A stretch of 64,000 nucleotides of DNA from DATARH01 sp035550515 (GCA_035550515.1 DASZOZ010000039.1:62001-126000); one strand, 5' to 3'; counted from the stretch's first letter, positions 25,529 through 34,653 are shown. Translations and numbers: made by a program. The notes: generated by a model from the sequence alone, not told the origin.

Positions 25529-26407
25529 CTACCTCCGCACCATGCCGAAGCTGAAACCGCGCGCCAGGTGCTTGCGGATGAACAGGCCGATGATGATCAG
25601 CGGGAAGGTGATCCCGACCGACAGCGCCGCCTGCCGGCCGAACAGGCGGCCTTCGGTCGACCCCTCGAACTTCGACAATTCGACCGGCAAGGTCACGATA
25701 TTGGTCTTGGACAGGATCAGCGACAGCAAGTACTCGCTCCAGTTCAGGATCAGGATGAACATGAAGGTCGCGACCAGCCCCGACCGGATCAGCGGCAGGA
25801 CGACCTCGAACACCGTGCGCCAGCGCGACGCGCCGAGGATTTCCGCTGCCTGTTCGACCTCGCGCGGCACCTCGTCGATAAAGCTCTTCGTCATCCATAC
25901 CGCGTAGGGCAGGCTGGTCAGGAAGTACATGACGCCGAGCCCGAACATCGAATCGAGCAGCCCCAGATACGAGAAGTACAACGACAACGGCGCGACGATC
26001 ACGATCGGCGGCACCATCCGCAGCATCAGGAGCTGGAACATCCGCGTCTCGGACAGCAGCCGGTAGCGCGACACGCCGTAAGCGATGACCGAGCCGTAAA
26101 GCACCGCGAGCGCCGTCGCGCCGAAGGCGAGGATCAGGCTGTTGCGGAGCGCCAGGAACGGCGTCTGCAGCGACAGCGCGGTTTGTCCGCCCTCCGCCAC
26201 CGAGGTGGCGCCGATCCACACGTCGCGGTAGTTGTCGAGCGTCGGCGGCGACGGGAAGTAGACGGGCGGCCAGGAAAACCACTGGTCGCTCGGCTTGAAC
26301 GACGTGCTGACGATCCAGTAAAGCGGGAACACCACGATCACAGCCCACAGGGTCAGGAACGCGTATCGCCCGGCCGCGGCGACACGCCGCCTGCGCGTCT
26401 TGGTCAT
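25529..26407 (-). CDS. Carbohydrate ABC transporter permease (MalG-like)
   Basis: A 292-residue protein with six hydrophobic helices, beginning FLTLWAVIVVFPLYWIVSTSFK. The EAA coupling loop EVEQAAEILGASRWRTVFEVVLPL is near residue 192. A short C-terminus (KHLARGFSFGMVRR) is typical of MalG-type subunits. Its ATG overlaps the stop of the MalF-like gene as ATGA (26404-26407), and the ATPase gene starts 3 nt after its stop. Confidence 0.94.
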   Translation of the reverse strand: MTKTRRRRVAAAGRYAFLTLWAVIVVFPLYWIVSTSFKPSDQWFSWPPVYFPSPPTLDNYRDVWIGATSVAEGGQTALSLQTPFLALRNSLILAFGATALAVLYGSVIAYGVSRYRLLSETRMFQLLMLRMVPPIVIVAPLSLYFSYLGLLDSMFGLGVMYFLTSLPYAVWMTKSFIDEVPREVEQAAEILGASRWRTVFEVVLPLIRSGLVATFMFILILNWSEYLLSLILSKTNIVTLPVELSKFEGSTEGRLFGRQAALSVGITFPLIIIGLFIRKHLARGFSFGMVRR

Positions 26408-27393
26408 GCCGTCTCTTCCGCCTCTTGCGGCTTCGCATACATCGTGTCGAGCGATCGTTTCTCCCGGCGCAGCAGGCGGATCGCCAGCAGCACGATGCCC
26501 ACCATCATGACCATCGTGACGTAGGACTGCGCCGCCCCCAGCGATACGTTAAAGTCCTGCCAGGTCGTGATGTAGATGTAGATGCCGAGCGTCTCGGTCG
26601 CGGTGCCGGGGCCACCCTGGAGCAGCCCCCAGATGATCGGGAACGACCCCATCGCGTCGAGAAAACGCAGCACCAGCGCCAGCAGGATGACCGGGCGCAG
26701 CAGCGGCAACTGGACTTCCCAAAAAATCCGCCAGGAGGAGGCGCCGAGGATCTGGGCCGCCTCGACCGGCTCCTTCGGCAGCGAGGACAGCCCGGCGAGC
26801 ATGATGATGAACGAGAACGGCGTCCAATTCCAAATATCGAGCAGGGTCACCGTGAGCAGCGCGATGTCGGGATTGGACAGCCACAGCACCTGGATGTCGT
26901 GGCCGGTCAATCGCGACAGGATGTCGTTGAGCGGGCCGCTGCGGTCGAGCAGCATCTGGCCGGTATAGGCGATCACGATCGGCACCGTCAGCATCGGCAC
27001 GATGAACAGCGCGTAGTAGAGCGCCTGCCCGCGGAACGGCCGGTAGATCAGATAGGCGAGCGAAAACCCGAGGACAAAGCAGCCGATCGTCGAGCCGCCG
27101 GCGAAGGCCAGCGAGCGCAGTACCGCCCAGCCGAAGCGCGGATCGGTGAAGACGCTTTGAAAGATGTCGAGCCCGACAAAATCCGCGTTCCACCACGAGC
27201 TGAGATAAACGGTCCACTGGTGGAACGAGAAATAAAGCTGCAGCAGCAGGACCGGCGTCAGCAGGCTGAGCAGCATCAGCAGCAGCGGCGACAGTATCAT
27301 CCACTTGAACCGCCGCACCGCCTTGCTGCGCGAAGCATCGAGCCGGCCCGGCGCCGCTGTCCCCGTCGCGGCGCCGGCCAGGGCCTCCGCCAT
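26404..27393 (-). CDS. Carbohydrate ABC transporter permease (MalF-like)
   Basis: A 329-residue inner-membrane protein. AGGAGG lies eight nt before ATG 27393. There are six main helices, the first being WMILSPLLLMLLSLLTPVLLLQLYFSF. The EAA motif is EPVEAAQILGASSWRIFWEVQLPLLRP near residue 218. It forms the translocation pore with the MalG-like subunit. Confidence 0.94.
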   Translation of the reverse strand: MAEALAGAATGTAAPGRLDASRSKAVRRFKWMILSPLLLMLLSLLTPVLLLQLYFSFHQWTVYLSSWWNADFVGLDIFQSVFTDPRFGWAVLRSLAFAGGSTIGCFVLGFSLAYLIYRPFRGQALYYALFIVPMLTVPIVIAYTGQMLLDRSGPLNDILSRLTGHDIQVLWLSNPDIALLTVTLLDIWNWTPFSFIIMLAGLSSLPKEPVEAAQILGASSWRIFWEVQLPLLRPVILLALVLRFLDAMGSFPIIWGLLQGGPGTATETLGIYIYITTWQDFNVSLGAAQSYVTMVMMVGIVLLAIRLLRREKRSLDTMYAKPQEAEETA

Positions 27394-27462
27394 TTTGTGA
27401 TCCTCCTGCTACCCCCGGACCTCGCGCGCCGGTCCCCGTGCCGCACCGCCCCGCGGTCGCCC

Positions 27463-28902
27463 TCAGCTCGGCTGCGTCGCCTTCGGCATGATCGTCGCGT
27501 AGGTCTCGTAGTCCTTTTTCAGCTTGGCGGTGCCAATGCGTTTGACGACCTTGGCGAAGTCCTCGTCGATCTGCTTCAGCACCTCGTCGGCCTTGAGCTG
27601 GCCGAGATAGCCCTGGCCCAGATTCTTGTCGAGCACGTCGACAAATTCCTGGTTGCCGGTGAGGAAGATGTTCGGCGCCGCCACTTGCAGGTTTGCCTGG
27701 ATCGCCTTGACCCCGCCGGGCGTATAGGCCTCCAGCACCCGCGGATCGGTCATTTCCTTGCGGGTCCACGCGTCGTTGAAGGTGTTGACGCGGTCGGTGA
27801 CGATCTGCGAGCTCGCCTTCTCGGTGCCCAGCCAGCACGCCATATAGGCGGCGGCGGCCTTGCGCGGGCTGTTCTTGTTCACGGTCAGCACCACCACCGG
27901 CATGCCGGCGGCGCGGTACAGCGGCTTGCCGTTGGCCTCGCCGCCGGGGACGGCGCCGTAAATCCACTTGCCGGCGGTCTTCGATTTAGCCGGATTCTCC
28001 TGCAATTTGATCAGGCCGCCCCAGTATTGGCAGCTATACACGTCGCCCGCGGCGATGTGCGGGATCATCTGCGACGTGCCCCAGCTCGGCGAATCCGGAA
28101 ACGCGACCTCCTTGTCGCGCAGGTAGACCGCGATCGCCTTCTTCCCGGCATCGCTGCTCACGGTCGGCTTCATGTCGGGGTCGAACGGGAAGCCGCCGAA
28201 GCTGTAGAGGTACATCAGGAACCAGACATACCCGAAGCCGCGGCTGCGGAGGTTGCCCGAGCCGTAAATCCCCTTCTCCGGGTTGTGGAAGAACTTCATC
28301 TGCTGGAAATCGTCGTCCCAGTTCTTCGGGTAGGCGAGCGGCTTGCCGAACTTGTCCTCGAACCGCTTTTTGTTGTCGGCGTCCTCGAACAGGTCCTTGC
28401 GCAGCTGGTGCACGAAGATGTTGCCGTCGGTGATGATGCCGTAGGTCTTGCCGCCATAGGTCGCGAGGTTGGCGTAGTCGCCGACCGCGTCCATCTTGTA
28501 GTTGGCCTTGTGCATGTATTCGTCGAGCGGCTCGAGATAGCCGGCGGAGACGAGCGAGGGAATCATCTCCGAGCCGACATGGACGATGTCGAAATCGGGC
28601 GACCGGGTCAGCGCCTCGGCCATCGCCGCCTGCGGGATGGTCGGGGTCGAGAGGTCCTTGATGCCGGTGATGGCGATGCCGGTCGCCTTCTCGAACTCCT
28701 CGATGGGCCCCTTCATCGGCACGAAATAGTTCGACCACATGATCGCCTTGAGCTCGGTCTTGCCGATGCCCTTGGCGGCGGCGATGATCGTGTCGCCCTC
28801 CTCGGCGGCCAACGCGCCGCCGCCGAGCGGCAACGCCCCGAGCGCAGCGAGACCGAGGCCGCCCTGCAATACGCGGCGGCGATGAAGCGATTGGCCGGTC
28901 AT
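27463..28902 (-). CDS. CUT1-type extracellular sugar-binding protein, Tat-like signal
   Basis: A 479-residue periplasmic solute-binding protein. The N-terminus HRRRVLQGGLGLAALGALPLGGGALA has a twin-arginine-like RRRVLQ ahead of a hydrophobic stretch, so export may go by Tat. The mature protein has the family-1 pattern: FEKATGIAITGIKDLSTPTIPQ, DFDIVHVGSEMIPSLVSAGYLEPLDEYM, YGIITDGNIFVHQL, and a late segment where the sugar-contacting aromatics usually sit. The ligand is not identifiable (sugar, polyol or glycerol-phosphate). It is the promoter-proximal gene of the SBP-MalF-MalG-MalK operon. Confidence 0.93.
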   Translation of the reverse strand: MTGQSLHRRRVLQGGLGLAALGALPLGGGALAAEEGDTIIAAAKGIGKTELKAIMWSNYFVPMKGPIEEFEKATGIAITGIKDLSTPTIPQAAMAEALTRSPDFDIVHVGSEMIPSLVSAGYLEPLDEYMHKANYKMDAVGDYANLATYGGKTYGIITDGNIFVHQLRKDLFEDADNKKRFEDKFGKPLAYPKNWDDDFQQMKFFHNPEKGIYGSGNLRSRGFGYVWFLMYLYSFGGFPFDPDMKPTVSSDAGKKAIAVYLRDKEVAFPDSPSWGTSQMIPHIAAGDVYSCQYWGGLIKLQENPAKSKTAGKWIYGAVPGGEANGKPLYRAAGMPVVVLTVNKNSPRKAAAAYMACWLGTEKASSQIVTDRVNTFNDAWTRKEMTDPRVLEAYTPGGVKAIQANLQVAAPNIFLTGNQEFVDVLDKNLGQGYLGQLKADEVLKQIDEDFAKVVKRIGTAKLKKDYETYATIMPKATQPS

Positions 28903-29188
28903 GACGTTCTCCCCCGTTCCTCGTTGCCGGCCGGCAGCCGGAACGGCTCGACGGGAAGATACCGCCGGCCGGCAGCCGGTCTTTGGCCGGATGCTCCCCC
29001 GGCGCGACCGACGCTGTCAACGGCGCATTTTTGCACATAGCGGCCGGGGGGAAGCGCGGCCGGCACCTTATGACCGGACATTGCCGAAGGGCAGAAAAGC
29101 GAAAAACGGGCTTCTAACCGTCGGGCGCTCTTGGCATACCCCTGGCGACCGTAAAACAGCGAGCATCGGCCGGAGCGGGAAATCGGGG

Positions 29189-29419
29189 ATGTCGGGACGA
29201 GCGAGATTGCCGGGCGGCGAGCCGCGCAAGGCGAGCCAGAGGAACACGCGCCGCGCGGGCCAGAGCCCGACGCGAATTGTGCAGGTCTGGAAATCAGGCA
29301 ATGCAGTGCGCTGGAAAGGGCGCAGCGGCACTTTCCGACGCGACGTCGGTGACGGCGAACACGCCGAGATTGCGCTCGCCGAGCGCATCTACCGCGTGTT
29401 GCTCAGCGAGCTCGAGTGA
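29189..29419 (+). CDS. Small conserved hypothetical protein
   Basis: A 76-residue basic protein. The C-terminal half (KSGNAVRWKGRSGTFRRDVGDGEHAEIALAERIYRVLLSELE) reads like a conserved beta-barrel-like domain of small alphaproteobacterial proteins; the N-terminus is less certain, with ATG 29189 chosen and GTG 29278 possible. The stop overlaps the next gene's GTG (GTGA at 29416-29419), supporting that both are genes. Function unknown. Confidence 0.6.
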   Translation: MSGRARLPGGEPRKASQRNTRRAGQSPTRIVQVWKSGNAVRWKGRSGTFRRDVGDGEHAEIALAERIYRVLLSELE

Positions 29420-29856
29420 AGCGCAAGATGGCCAAATCCGTTGTCCCGAACCTGGCCGACCGCCTGCGCGCCTCACAGGAGGCAAAGCAAGCGCTGCTGC
29501 GGCGCGCCCAAGCCGTCGCGGCAAGCCCCGAGGCGGTCAAGCGGCGAGAGGAGCAGCAGGCGGTCGTCGCCGCCCGCAATCTCCGGATCGCCACGCGAAA
29601 GCAAGAGGAGCAGGCGCGCAAAGAGCGCGAGGCGGCCGAGCGAGCCGCCGCCGAGGCGGAAGCGCTGCGGATCGAACAGGAAGCGCAAGCCGCACGGGAA
29701 CTGGAACGCGCGCAGCGTGAGCTTGCCGAACAGGAAACCCGTTCTGCGAGAGAGCTGCAGCAGGCGCGCCGAGACGCCGCCGAGGAGGCTAAACGGGAGG
29801 CGATCCTCGCGGCGCGCCGGGCCGGCCGCAAAGCCAAAAAGCGGCGCGGCAAGTAA
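29416..29856 (+). CDS. DUF6481-like charged coiled-coil protein
   Basis: A 146-residue protein starting at GTG 29416 (overlapping the previous stop) or ATG 29428 (MAKSVVPNL). Almost the whole length is Glu/Ala/Arg coiled coil, ending in a Lys/Arg-rich tail (RRAGRKAKKRRGK). The start P-N-L-A-D-R-L plus KQALLRRAQA resembles the DUF6481 family. It may bind nucleic acid through the basic tail, but no function is established. Confidence 0.7.
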   Translation: MKRKMAKSVVPNLADRLRASQEAKQALLRRAQAVAASPEAVKRREEQQAVVAARNLRIATRKQEEQARKEREAAERAAAEAEALRIEQEAQAARELERAQRELAEQETRSARELQQARRDAAEEAKREAILAARRAGRKAKKRRGK

Positions 29857-30077
29857 AGACGCCGGGGCCGGCGGCGCCGCTCGGTCGCGGAACGCTCGAA
29901 ATCGGCACGGCGGCGCGGCAAGGCGGACGTGGTCGTCATCGCCGTCAGGCCGCGCGCTGATGCCTAGCGGCCGGCGATCGGACGCCCGTTCACCTTGCCG
30001 CTATCTCCGTGACCCGTCCGCGCCGGAAATCCGGAACAGCCGCCGTTTCCTTCGCCTGTGGCCCTGATGCGCGGCGT

Positions 30078-30959
30078 TCAGCAGGGACGGTCGCCGCGCA
30101 CCAGCATCCGGTACAGGCGGCGATGTTGGCTGTGATCGTAATCGAAGCCGGCTTTATGCAACGAGGCGCGGTCGTCGATGATCAGCAGGTCGCCTTTTTG
30201 ATACTCGTGCGCATAGCAAAATTGCGGCTGCGTGATCCGATCGGTCAAATCCTGCAGAAAATCCTGGGTTTCTTCGGGCGACATGCCGGTGACCGTCTCG
30301 GTCTTGCCCTTGTGGAACCATACGGCCTTGGTGCCGGTCTCCGGGTGGGTGCGGACCAGGGGATGCACCGTCGGCGGCTTTGTCGACTCGCGCTGGGCCT
30401 TTACGACATCCGGATTGCCCGTCGCCATCCGTGCGCTGCTGATCAGCGTATTCTCGGTCTTCGCGCCGGTGATCTTCCGTTTCAAATCGTCCGGAAGCGC
30501 TTCGTAGGCCGCGCGCGAGTTGCAAACCGATGTCGCGCCACCCTTATCCGGCACGGCGACCGCATACAGGATGGTGAATTTGGGCGGCAGTTCCTGGTTG
30601 GTGTGGTCGGTGTGCCAGGTGGCGTTGGCGCCGATTTTCGCCGGCTGACCCTTGCTGTCCAGGTGACGGTTGTCGAGCACGCTGATCAACGGGAACCCGT
30701 CGACCAGATAGCGCCGGTTCTGGTCCTCCATCAGCTCGCCGAACATCTCGCCGGCGGCTTGCACCTGGCCGGGCGTGAGGTGCTCCTGCCCCCGGATCAC
30801 CAGGACCACGTTATCGACGACAGCGTCGTAAAGCTTCTTCCGCATCGCGCCGTCGAGGGGGCGCGCAAGGTCGATCCCCGTGACAATGGCGCCGATATGC
30901 TCCTTGACCTTCGTGATCTTCATGTCCTGGATGGGAATCATCGCCGCGGCAGCGCTCAT
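30078..30959 (-). CDS. TauD/TfdA-family Fe(II)/2-oxoglutarate dioxygenase
   Basis: A 293-residue protein with start ATG 30959, seven nt after GAGGAG. The facial triad is visible as WHTDHT (His and Asp about residues 113-115) and the distal His in DDRASLHKAGFD near 271. The 2-oxoglutarate-binding Arg is in HSQHRRLYRMLVRGDRP. The enzyme oxidatively cleaves small sulfonates or aryloxy compounds; the substrate is undetermined. No transporter of sulfonates lies beside it. Confidence 0.93.
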   Translation of the reverse strand: MSAAAAMIPIQDMKITKVKEHIGAIVTGIDLARPLDGAMRKKLYDAVVDNVVLVIRGQEHLTPGQVQAAGEMFGELMEDQNRRYLVDGFPLISVLDNRHLDSKGQPAKIGANATWHTDHTNQELPPKFTILYAVAVPDKGGATSVCNSRAAYEALPDDLKRKITGAKTENTLISSARMATGNPDVVKAQRESTKPPTVHPLVRTHPETGTKAVWFHKGKTETVTGMSPEETQDFLQDLTDRITQPQFCYAHEYQKGDLLIIDDRASLHKAGFDYDHSQHRRLYRMLVRGDRPC

Positions 30960-31125
30960 GACCTGGCTCCTCTTATCCTGACCCGCCGATTGCGGCGGGT
31001 GCGTGCAGCATTCCGGAAACCGCTCTCGCCAACAGGATCGGCCGAACGCCCGCATCGATCAAGTATTGCCCGATGACCATGTCGCGTCCGGCGCGCGACG
31101 GCGTATCTCGCGCGGTGCGCGTCAG

Positions 31126-31215
31126 TCGACAAGACCCTTCTTTACGACCAAGCCCCCTGGCGAGGGTACGGGCCTCGGTCTCGTCACCCGGCAGCATGGC
31201 GGCGGAAGAGGGGCC
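31126..31215 (+). pseudogene. Histidine-kinase ATPase-domain fragment
   Basis: The plus strand reads RPFFTTKPPGEGTGLGL, the F-box and G2-box of a HATPase_c domain, without the rest of the kinase before or after it. It is a relic of about 90 nt. Confidence 0.55.
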
Positions 31216-31217
31216 TA

Positions 31218-31380
31218 CACCGAGTTCATGATCCGCCCGCCACGGCGCGACCATCAGGCGCACCCGATCGAAGACCGCGCCGAGGTCCTCGACCGGTCCG
31301 CGCACACTGACCCGGCCGTCGCGGACCGGCAGGTGATCCCGGCGCCAGCCATGGCCAACGACCACACAGGTGACCTGATG
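31218..31380 (-). pseudogene. Glycosyltransferase group 1 fragment
   Basis: Minus-strand VVVGHGWRRDHLPVRDGR, then VSVRGPVEDLGAVFDRVRLMVAP, matches the nucleotide-sugar-binding half of a GT4-type glycosyltransferase. The conserved downstream G-x-K-x-K-x-x-E-A segment is absent, so this is a fragment. The 492-nt stretch 30960-31451 holds no intact gene, only these remnants. Confidence 0.55.
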
Positions 31381-31451
31381 TCGTGCGTCAGGCGATGCAT
31401 CGCCGCCCGGCTGGGGACATGATCGCGAACCGGGCGCTGCCGGCTCGCGCT

Positions 31452-32117
31452 TCAGGGCCGGCGCAGCGAGCCGATGCCGAGCCCGCTTTGCGGAGCGACG
31501 AGCGGGTTCGGCGCCGGTGGCGCGACCCGCCGCAAGGTGTTGGTGTCGTGGTGGTTGAACGCCGGCGTCTTGGCGCCCACCGCCAGCTCGGTCCGCGTCA
31601 GGTAAGTCCAGCTGCCGTCGGCATTGAAGGTGATGTCGATGCGGTAATACTCGGTGCGAAACGCCTCTTCGAGGAAGGTGGTCGAGCAGATCCCGAAGCG
31701 CGTGTCGCCGCGCCGCGCCTCGACCGAGATATGGTCGTCTTCGGGCTTTGCCGTGCCGCCCGCCAGCACCGACTGCCCGCGCGGAATGGCGATCGTCTGC
31801 ATGATGAGGCCGGTCGCCGGCTCCCACAGCCAATAGCCGACCTGGTCGTGGAAGGTGATCGCTTCCTCGGCCGTGTTGATGTGGATGTGATAGCGCAGCC
31901 CGTAGAGCAGTTGCGGGCCGTTGGTCTGCGGGTCGATCGGGTCCATCCGGATATGTTCGCGAAAGACGCGCCGCTCGGGGCCTTGCGCCTTGGGGCTGAC
32001 ATCGACCCCCTGATCGGATTCCCACACGCCGGCGAGGCGGCGCAGCGGGCCGAGATTGGCCAGCGTGTCCGGCGAGAACTCGGGCTCGGTGAAGATGTCG
32101 TCGGGGATGTTCGGCAT
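31452..32117 (-). CDS. Nitrobindin/FABP-like beta-barrel protein
   Basis: A 221-residue protein with ATG 32117 chosen (MPNIPDDIFTEPE); a longer frame exists but lacks conservation features. The pattern GPLRRLAGVWESDQGVD, then FREHIRMDPIDPQTNGPQLLYGLRYH, then FHDQVGYWLWEPATGLIMQTIAIPRG is that of the heme-binding nitrobindin/THAP4-like barrel family. The usual G-x-W-x-G-x-G motif is modified here. Whether heme is bound is uncertain. Confidence 0.8.
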   Translation of the reverse strand: MPNIPDDIFTEPEFSPDTLANLGPLRRLAGVWESDQGVDVSPKAQGPERRVFREHIRMDPIDPQTNGPQLLYGLRYHIHINTAEEAITFHDQVGYWLWEPATGLIMQTIAIPRGQSVLAGGTAKPEDDHISVEARRGDTRFGICSTTFLEEAFRTEYYRIDITFNADGSWTYLTRTELAVGAKTPAFNHHDTNTLRRVAPPAPNPLVAPQSGLGIGSLRRP

Positions 32118-32249
32118 GGGCTGCCCTATGCTGCGCGGCTCGCCGAGAGTGCGTGTTCGCCGCCGCGCTGGCAAGCCCTGGCGGTTGACCGAACGGGACC
32201 GTGCGCGGCAGGGTGCGGCGCTCGTTGAGTGGGCAAGATCGACGGGCCA

Positions 32250-32744
32250 TCAGGGGTTGCGATGCGCCCGCGTCGCCGCCATGGCCAGCAAGGTCATGGC
32301 GAGCAGCGGGCAGATCACGTCCAGGTAAAACGGCACGCCGGCATTGCCGGGGGCGAAATTGCCCGCGACCATCATCTGCCGGACATGCCCGACGGCGTCG
32401 CCGAGAAGAAAGACCGAGGCGGCAGAGACCGCCGCCGCCTTGAAGCCGAGGTCTCTCCAGAAGGCGATGCAGGCGGTCACCCCGATGGCGAGGTCGGCCA
32501 TGCCGACTTCGAACTGGAAGGGGCTGACCTGCCATCCGATATGCGCCGCGGCGGTCGCCGGAAAGAAGACGTGAGCGACACCGGCCCATAGTCCGGTGAC
32601 GCCGATGGGCAGCAACAGTATCCAGGACAGATACCGCTCTGCGACGCGGCCGCGGCCGCGTCGCGATGCCGCGATCGCGAGCGCGATCACGAACAGCACC
32701 GCGGGGAGGTTGCGGATCAGCAGGCCGATGAGTTGGGCGATCAC
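32250..32744 (-). CDS. DUF6790 family membrane protein
   Basis: A 164-residue protein starting with GTG 32744, six nt after AAGGAG. There are four to five hydrophobic helices (LIRNLPAVLFVIALAIA, LSWILLLPIGVTGLWAGVAHVFF, VGMADLAIGVTACIAFW, VPFYLDVICPLLAMTLLAM). GWQVSPFQFEVGMADLA is the conserved core of this family. Function unknown. Confidence 0.82.
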   Translation of the reverse strand: MIAQLIGLLIRNLPAVLFVIALAIAASRRGRGRVAERYLSWILLLPIGVTGLWAGVAHVFFPATAAAHIGWQVSPFQFEVGMADLAIGVTACIAFWRDLGFKAAAVSAASVFLLGDAVGHVRQMMVAGNFAPGNAGVPFYLDVICPLLAMTLLAMAATRAHRNP

Positions 32745-32774
32745 ATTTTTCTCCTTGCGGCGGGTTTCCGGCCG

Positions 32775-33116
32775 ACGAGCACACCCGCCGCCCCTTCACC
32801 GCTCACGCATTCCGGCTGCATGAACGTTTGGGCCGCGGGCGGCATGTCCTGGTCGGCTTTGCCGGCGACGATCCGAAGACGATGGATGCGTTGGCGGACA
32901 TGCTCGGCCTGCTGCGCACGGTTCGGCGAGAATGCCGGCGGGTGTGCCGTGGTTGCGGCCGGCGGCGAGTTTGCCGCCGCCTATGCCGCCGAGCCCGGCA
33001 CGGCCTGGCTCATCCGGCCCGACGGGCATATCGGATGGTGCAGCGCGGCGCCGACGACGGCCGGTTTGCGATCCTATCTGGGCCGGCTGATCCGGCTCCC
33101 GGCTGCGGATGTATAG
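32775..33116 (+). pseudogene. C-terminal fragment of a FAD-dependent monooxygenase
   Basis: In one frame the plus strand reads HERLGRGRHVLVGFAGDDP, then KTMDALADMLG. After about 32925 homology moves to another frame: AAEPGTAWLIRPDGHIGWC, then LRSYLGRLIRLPA. Together these are the thioredoxin-like C-terminal domain of a phenol-hydroxylase-type flavoprotein, without its FAD domains. Truncated and frameshifted. Confidence 0.65.
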
Positions 33117-33132
33117 AGGCCAAGTTCATGCA

Positions 33133-33166
33133 GCAAGGGCCTAGCCATCTCTGGCTAAGCCCTTGC
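33133..33166 (-). terminator. Hairpin just outside attL, probable ancestral tRNA-Ala terminator
   Basis: GCAAGGGC and TAGCCA pair with TGGCTA and GCCCTTGC around a 4-nt loop, with one C-A mismatch. It lies immediately beyond the left att repeat, where the downstream side of the tRNA gene would be before integration. Confidence 0.6.
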
Positions 33167-33171
33167 GAAAT

Positions 33172-33220
33172 TTGGTGGAGCCAACCGGGATCGAACCGGT
33201 GACCTCTACAATGCCATTGT
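33172..33220. repeat. attL: 49-bp copy of the tRNA-Ala(GGC) 3' part
   Basis: Identical over 49 nt to 45426-45474. It covers the CCA end through the T-arm, variable loop and anticodon stem-loop of tRNA-Ala on the minus strand, then diverges. The 5' half of the tRNA is absent, so this copy is not a gene. Confidence 0.95.
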
Positions 33221-33357
33221 CATACGGCGGGAGTTTACCGGGCTTCCCTACGTTGACCCAGCCTTACCTATCATAGATTACCCTTGATAAATCAGGTAGA
33301 TCACGCTATCTCAGTGTGTAGCGGTGTGACCTCTACATTCCTGAATTTACTTCACGC

Positions 33358-33379
33358 TGTTGACCCATTGTTGACCCGG
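33358..33379 (+). promoter_or_regulatory. Paired integrase arm-type sites, left end
   Basis: Two TGTTGACC units start 11 nt apart (33358 and 33369), one helical turn. The same 22-nt arrangement with one mismatch occurs at 45360-45381 near the right end. A further GTTGACCC lies at 33252-33259. Interpreted as arm-type integrase binding sites. Confidence 0.65.
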
Positions 33380-33390
33380 CGGAGCGCGCA

Positions 33391-34653
33391 ATGCCCAAGA
33401 TCACCAAACAGTTCGTCGATAAAGCCGCCCCGACAGACGGCAAACGGACGGTCTTTTGGGATGACTCGCTCAAGGGCTTTGGCCTCGTTGTCCAACCGAG
33501 CGGCGTCAAAACCTACGTCGCCAACTACCGGGTCGGCGGCAACTTGCAGCGGGAGGTTATCGCCCGTCACGGGGTGCTGACGCCGGATCAGGCTCGCGAC
33601 CGCGCGCGGCAAATTCTCGCCAAGGTGGCGGACGGCAAAGACCCGCGTGCCGAGAAGAAAGAGGCCGAACGCGCCAAGATGACCGTCGCCGAGCTAGCCG
33701 ATTTGTATCTGAAGGACGGGCCGGCCGAGAAGCCGAACAAGAAAGCGTCAAGCTGGGCAACCGACCGTTCGAACATCGAACGGCACATAAAGCCGCTGTT
33801 GGGAAGTCGACCGGCTCAATCCCTGAAGACGACCGAGGTTGCCGATTTTCAGGCGGACGTGGCTGCCGGGAAGAACGTGGCTGACGTGAAGACGAAGAAG
33901 CGTGGCCGCGCGATTGTCAGCGGCGGCAAGGGCACGGCCGCGCGCTCGCTGGCGGTTCTCGGGGCGATGTTGGAGTTCGGCGTCCGGCGCAAAGTGATCC
34001 CTGCCAATCCGGCTAAGGGTGTCCCGCTGCTGAAGCTGCAACCGAAAGAGCGGTTCCTGACAGAGGCGGAGGTTGCGCGCCTCGCCGACGCCATCGCCGA
34101 CATGGAGTCGAAATTAGAGCTGTCGAAGACAGCCGCCGCCGCGATCCGGCTGTTGATGCTCACCGGCTGCCGCAAATCCGAAATCCTTGCCTTGCGCCCG
34201 GAATGGGTAGATGCCGCGCGGGGCGTTCTGAGGCTCCCTGACAGCAAGACCGGGGCGAAGGTGGTTCCGCTAGCCTCCGCCGCCTTGGAGCTGCTGGCGG
34301 CCCTCCCGCGCGATGGCAGCTACGTTCTGCCGGCGGCCAAGGGCGACGGGCATTACGTCGGCATTCAAAAGGATTGGGAGAAGCTGCGCGAGCGCGCGAA
34401 CCTCCCCGGTCTGCGCCTTCACGACCTGCGGCACAGCTTCGCATCGTTCGCCGTCGCGGACGGCAACTCCCTGTACATGATTGGCAAGGTTCTCGGGCAT
34501 CGGCAGGCGCGCACCACGGAAGGCTACGCCCATCTCGCCAATGATCCCTTGCGGGCCGTCGCGGATCGCACGGCCAATCGCATTTCCGCCGCCATGAAAG
34601 GGAAGAAAGACAGCGCTGGCGAGGTTGTCGAGTTTCCGAAGGTGACGGCATGA
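33391..34653 (+). CDS. int: Tyrosine-recombinase integrase (P4-like, DUF4102 N-terminus)
   Basis: A 420-residue protein. The N-terminal arm-binding domain (KAAPTDGKRTVFWDDSLKGFGLVVQPSGVKTYVANYRVGG) is the DUF4102 type of P4/CP4-57 integrases. A core-binding SAM-like domain follows (about 95-190). The catalytic domain has Arg in TGCRKSEILALRP (about 261), HDLRHSFASF (about 343) and the tyrosine in RTTEGYAHL (about 378). It is 170 nt from attL and reads into the element. It inserts the element in tRNA-Ala(GGC). Its stop overlaps the next ATG. Confidence 0.96.
   Translation: MPKITKQFVDKAAPTDGKRTVFWDDSLKGFGLVVQPSGVKTYVANYRVGGNLQREVIARHGVLTPDQARDRARQILAKVADGKDPRAEKKEAERAKMTVAELADLYLKDGPAEKPNKKASSWATDRSNIERHIKPLLGSRPAQSLKTTEVADFQADVAAGKNVADVKTKKRGRAIVSGGKGTAARSLAVLGAMLEFGVRRKVIPANPAKGVPLLKLQPKERFLTEAEVARLADAIADMESKLELSKTAAAAIRLLMLTGCRKSEILALRPEWVDAARGVLRLPDSKTGAKVVPLASAALELLAALPRDGSYVLPAAKGDGHYVGIQKDWEKLRERANLPGLRLHDLRHSFASFAVADGNSLYMIGKVLGHRQARTTEGYAHLANDPLRAVADRTANRISAAMKGKKDSAGEVVEFPKVTA

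Noticed and set aside
26425..29040. 871-residue plus-strand frame opposite the sugar transporter genes
   Set aside because: Antisense shadow of three solid transporter genes; no domain recognised.
28903..29188. Gene in the gap upstream of the sugar-binding protein
   Set aside because: The open frame is biased and lacks any motif; the gap holds two copies of a 16-nt GC-rich repeat (28926 and 28964) and probably divergent promoters.
33172..33245. Second tRNA-Ala gene at the left end
   Set aside because: Only the 3' 49 nt match; the D-arm and the 5' acceptor strand are missing, so it is attL and not a tRNA.
33282..33296. TTGATAAATCAGG as another FNR box
   Set aside because: The half-sites are four rather than six bases apart and the second is TCAG; it is in the element's att region without a suitable promoter.
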